From an archaeon (GTDB lineage Archaea > Thermoproteota > Nitrososphaeria > Nitrososphaerales > UBA183), in contig JAKASI010000006.1 of the NCBI GenBank assembly GCA_021828185.1, positions 1 to 14,709 of the forward strand: 14,709 bases of DNA, written 5' to 3'. Numbering within the stretch: position 1 is the first letter of the stretch; each line of letters begins with the position of its first letter. Below the pieces are notes generated by a model. That model did no database searches, was not told where the DNA came from, and saw only the letters and a program-made list of their open reading frames with translations. The translations under genes were made by a program, and so were the position numbers. Positions 13,357 through 14,709 of the stretch are shown piece by piece.

Positions 13357-13366
13357 GGGAGAGGGA
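13356..13366 (+). promoter_or_regulatory. Purine-rich ribosome-binding sequence deciding the ferredoxin start
   Basis: GGGGAGAGGGA begins at the last base of the membrane-protein stop. Its GGAG core lies 8 nt before the TTG at 13370. This favours TTG 13370 over the in-frame GTG at 13337, which overlaps the upstream gene and has no such sequence at the right distance. Confidence 0.5.
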
Positions 13367-13369
13367 CCC

Positions 13370-13891
13370 TTGGGGCTCTACAGTTTCGTGGTTGACGAAA
13401 CGAAGTGCATGAACTGTGGAGCCTGCATGGACCTCTGCCCTTCCACCTGTATTGAGTTTACGAGGCCGACTGACTTGGACTTCTACGGCCCCCTCATGGG
13501 GGGGTCCACCCCCAAGGACTGGATGATGGAGAAGCCGTACCTCATCGACCAGCAGAGGTGCACGGGGTGCCAGATCTGCGTGCGCGAGTGCCCGACGAAC
13601 GCCATAGTCGTCGAGCTCGACCCCGCCAAACCGGCATCTGCGCGGCCGAAGCCTGTCATCATCAGGAGGGAGAGGTTCTCGGACGACGGAAGGTGGCACC
13701 CTCTTTCGGAATACACGAGGGAGTACCTGAAGCGCCCGGTGACAAGCATGTGGTCGGCTATCTCGGAATGGAAGCCGGTGGTCGAGTCGCCGTCGCCTTC
13801 GCAGGTGTGGAGGAGCATGAAGAAGACGAAGGTCCCGGAGACGCCTCCCCAACAACCCGTGGCTCCAGAGGCGCAGGAAGAGGCGGACTGA
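13370..13891 (+). CDS. Two-cluster 4Fe-4S ferredoxin-type protein
   Basis: This is an electron-transfer protein with two complete ferredoxin motifs. Taking TTG 13370 as start (173 residues), these are CMNCGACMDLCP at 13-24 and CTGCQICVRECP at 64-75, each CxxCxxCxxxCP, so two [4Fe-4S] clusters are expected. The 40 residues between them are longer than in small clostridial ferredoxins and recall the NuoI/complex I and polyferredoxin style, but no other complex I gene is present. After residue 85 comes a 90-residue extension with aromatic and basic residues (WHPLSEYTREYL, MWSAISEWKP), ending in a Pro/Gln/Glu-rich tail. It follows the membrane-protein gene by 13 nt and could dock to it. The acceptor and donor are unknown. 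A GTG start at 13337 would add 11 residues. Confidence 0.88.
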   Translation: MGLYSFVVDETKCMNCGACMDLCPSTCIEFTRPTDLDFYGPLMGGSTPKDWMMEKPYLIDQQRCTGCQICVRECPTNAIVVELDPAKPASARPKPVIIRRERFSDDGRWHPLSEYTREYLKRPVTSMWSAISEWKPVVESPSPSQVWRSMKKTKVPETPPQQPVAPEAQEEAD

Positions 13892-13921
13892 CCTTCTCAA
13901 ATCTGGCAATCGCGTCTGGCT

Positions 13922-13928
13922 CTTATTA
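13922..13928 (+). promoter_or_regulatory. TATA-like box before second ferredoxin
   Basis: CTTATTA is centred about 29 nt before the ATG at 13954. It suggests that this ferredoxin has its own promoter and a leaderless mRNA even though it follows another ferredoxin gene by 62 nt. Confidence 0.5.
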
Positions 13929-13953
13929 GGACCCCGGGAGCCGCCTGAATCCG

Positions 13954-14259
13954 ATGGCACACTGGAGCAACCCCAAGAGGCCAACACTGCTCGAGGGGAT
14001 TGCCGCGAGATCGCAGCTCATCGTATGCCCCTTCCATGCATACGCGGTCAAGGTCACGAGGTGCAGCGGGGTCGGAGAGTGCGCCGCCGTCTGCCCTGTG
14101 GGGGTCTTCGGGACGGACTCGAGAGGGAGGTGCGAGGTCGTCAACGAAGAGCTCTGCTTCGGCTGCATGGCGTGCTCGGCGCAGTGCGCAGACGGGGGGG
14201 TGACGGTCTCACCGCGGGACGCAAGGCGTTACCCCACGGCGGAGGACCTCCTCCGCTGA
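13954..14259 (+). CDS. Small ferredoxin, probably 7Fe type ([3Fe-4S][4Fe-4S])
   Basis: This 101-residue soluble ferredoxin differs from its upstream neighbour. The first motif is CSGVGECAAVCPVGVF (37-52): C37, C43 and C47 are present, but the fourth ligand position (residue 40) is Val. The same gap, with Asp in place of Cys, is seen in Sulfolobus-type ferredoxins that carry a [3Fe-4S] cluster. The second motif, CFGCMACSAQC (68-78), is complete and would hold a [4Fe-4S] cluster together with C47 or C78 partners. Cys25 and Cys60 lie outside the motifs. The N-terminal 35 residues contain two His (H3, H28) and might form the zinc-site extension known in archaeal ferredoxins, but this is not certain. 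The ATG is set by a TATA-like box about 29 nt upstream. Likely role: soluble electron carrier, perhaps for 2-oxoacid oxidoreductases. Confidence 0.85.
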   Translation: MAHWSNPKRPTLLEGIAARSQLIVCPFHAYAVKVTRCSGVGECAAVCPVGVFGTDSRGRCEVVNEELCFGCMACSAQCADGGVTVSPRDARRYPTAEDLLR

Positions 14260-14353
14260 GCGTTTGGCCAGCCGACGCAATCAGGTTCCTATAGGGTACG
14301 GAGAAAAGAGGAGGTGCCGAAGAGCCCTTGGAAGGCGCCCCTCGGCCGGTCGG

Positions 14354-14689
14354 CTAGAGCAGGCCCCAGATGCCGACCGCGATTGCGATTATGCCTATGA
14401 TAGTCTGGAACCTGCCTAGCCACTTCGCCAGCTTCTCGATGCTGGAGCCGATCGCTGGTATGCTCGGGAGGATCCCCATCGCCAAGACAAGCCCTGCGAC
14501 GATGGCGACTATCCCCTGGAGGCCGAAGTAGAGGATTCCAAGGATGATTGCGATGATGCCGATTATTACCTGGAAGCGGCCGAGCCACTTCGCCAGCTTT
14601 GCTAGGTCCTTGCCCAAGGCCGGTATGCTAGTAAGAATGCCCGCTGCTAGAACAAGCCCTGCTACGATGTTCGTCAGTTCGATGATCAT
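14354..14689 (-). CDS. Small membrane protein built of two tandem repeat units
   Basis: The function is unknown. The 111-residue protein is made of two copies of one unit (residues 8-52 and 63-107), offset by exactly 55 residues and identical at 35 of 45 positions. Each unit has a hydrophobic helix (IVAGLVLA.GIL.SIPA), a short amphipathic basic stretch with KLAKWLGRFQ, and a second hydrophobic helix (IIGIIAI). That gives about four membrane helices with two matching polar, Lys/Arg/Trp-rich loops. The ATG at 14689 is preceded by AGGTGG (14696-14701) with 6-nt spacing, so it is probably an internal gene of an operon entering from beyond the right edge. It converges with the ferredoxin gene. Possible roles include a small pore, a membrane scaffold or a holin-like protein; none is supported further. 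Confidence 0.75.
   Translation of the reverse strand: MIIELTNIVAGLVLAAGILTSIPALGKDLAKLAKWLGRFQVIIGIIAIILGILYFGLQGIVAIVAGLVLAMGILPSIPAIGSSIEKLAKWLGRFQTIIGIIAIAVGIWGLL
14369..14503 (-). repeat. Internal duplication unit, copy 2 (C-terminal)
   Basis: This codes for residues 63-107, with 35 of 45 residues identical to copy 1. The matching 17-bp DNA core is at 14418-14434. Differences are concentrated in the polar linker (KDLA against SSIE) and the end of the second helix. Confidence 0.8.
14534..14668 (-). repeat. Internal duplication unit, copy 1 (N-terminal)
   Basis: This codes for residues 8-52 of the small membrane protein. The DNA is also similar to copy 2: a 17-bp exact match (agccacttcgccagctt on the plus strand) at 14583-14599 recurs exactly 165 bp away. 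Confidence 0.8.
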
Positions 14690-14695
14690 TTCCGG

Positions 14696-14701
14696 CCACC
14701 T
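14696..14701 (-). promoter_or_regulatory. Shine-Dalgarno sequence for the duplicated membrane protein
   Basis: AGGTGG on the minus strand lies 6 nt before the ATG at 14689. Unlike most single genes here it has a ribosome-binding site rather than an AT box at 25-30 nt, which suggests it is not the first gene of its transcript. Confidence 0.45.
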
Positions 14702-14709
14702 TTGGAGGG

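Noticed and set aside
14307..14357. Strong Shine-Dalgarno-like AGAGGAGGTG followed by TTG
   Set aside because: The frame from TTG 14328 stops after nine codons and overlaps the end of the convergent gene. No gene can be supported there.

Overview
The window looks like a GC-rich archaeal chromosome segment. The replication genes are archaeal types (a GINS subunit, a minichromosome maintenance helicase and a Hel308-family helicase). The regulator is of the HTH_10 (bacterio-opsin activator) class. Several genes also have an AT-rich TATA-like box about 25-30 nt before a start codon and no Shine-Dalgarno sequence, the pattern expected of leaderless archaeal transcripts. TTG and GTG starts and AGG arginine codons are frequent. 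A TACK-lineage archaeon (Nitrososphaeria- or Bathyarchaeia-like) fits, but the assignment is inference from gene content. No rRNA, tRNA, CRISPR array or insertion sequence was seen.

Layout. 1-2362: the 5' end of a minus-strand gene with a membrane-anchor or signal sequence, probably the substrate-binding protein of a branched-chain amino-acid-type ABC transporter, diverges from livH and livM permease genes; both directions share one AT-rich box. 2411-10224: a co-oriented cluster holding a Gins23-like GINS subunit, MCM, a Hel308-type helicase interrupted by two inteins, and a short PP-loop asparagine-synthase-like protein. 10247-11067: a small unknown protein overlapping an HemK/Mtq2-like methyltransferase. 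11070-12322: a V4R-domain protein and an HTH_10 regulator transcribed divergently from a 134-bp region with duplicated promoter motifs and a palindrome. 12478-13891: a polytopic membrane protein followed by a two-cluster ferredoxin, an apparent operon. 13954-14259: a second ferredoxin whose cysteine pattern suggests a 7Fe type. 14354-14689: a small minus-strand membrane protein made of two tandem copies of a unit with 55-residue spacing.

How they fit together. The GINS subunit and MCM are partners in the replicative helicase complex, and Hel308 is a fork-repair helicase, so the middle is a replication/repair neighbourhood. The two Hel308 inteins interrupt the P-loop (motif I) and motif V, so no active helicase can form until both have spliced out. 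Intein 1 appears to have lost a catalytic acidic residue of its homing endonuclease, whereas intein 2 keeps both. The V4R/HTH_10 pair could be a ligand-sensing regulatory module, and the membrane protein plus ferredoxin could be an electron-transfer module; both are hypotheses. No gene-free stretch exceeds 300 bases.
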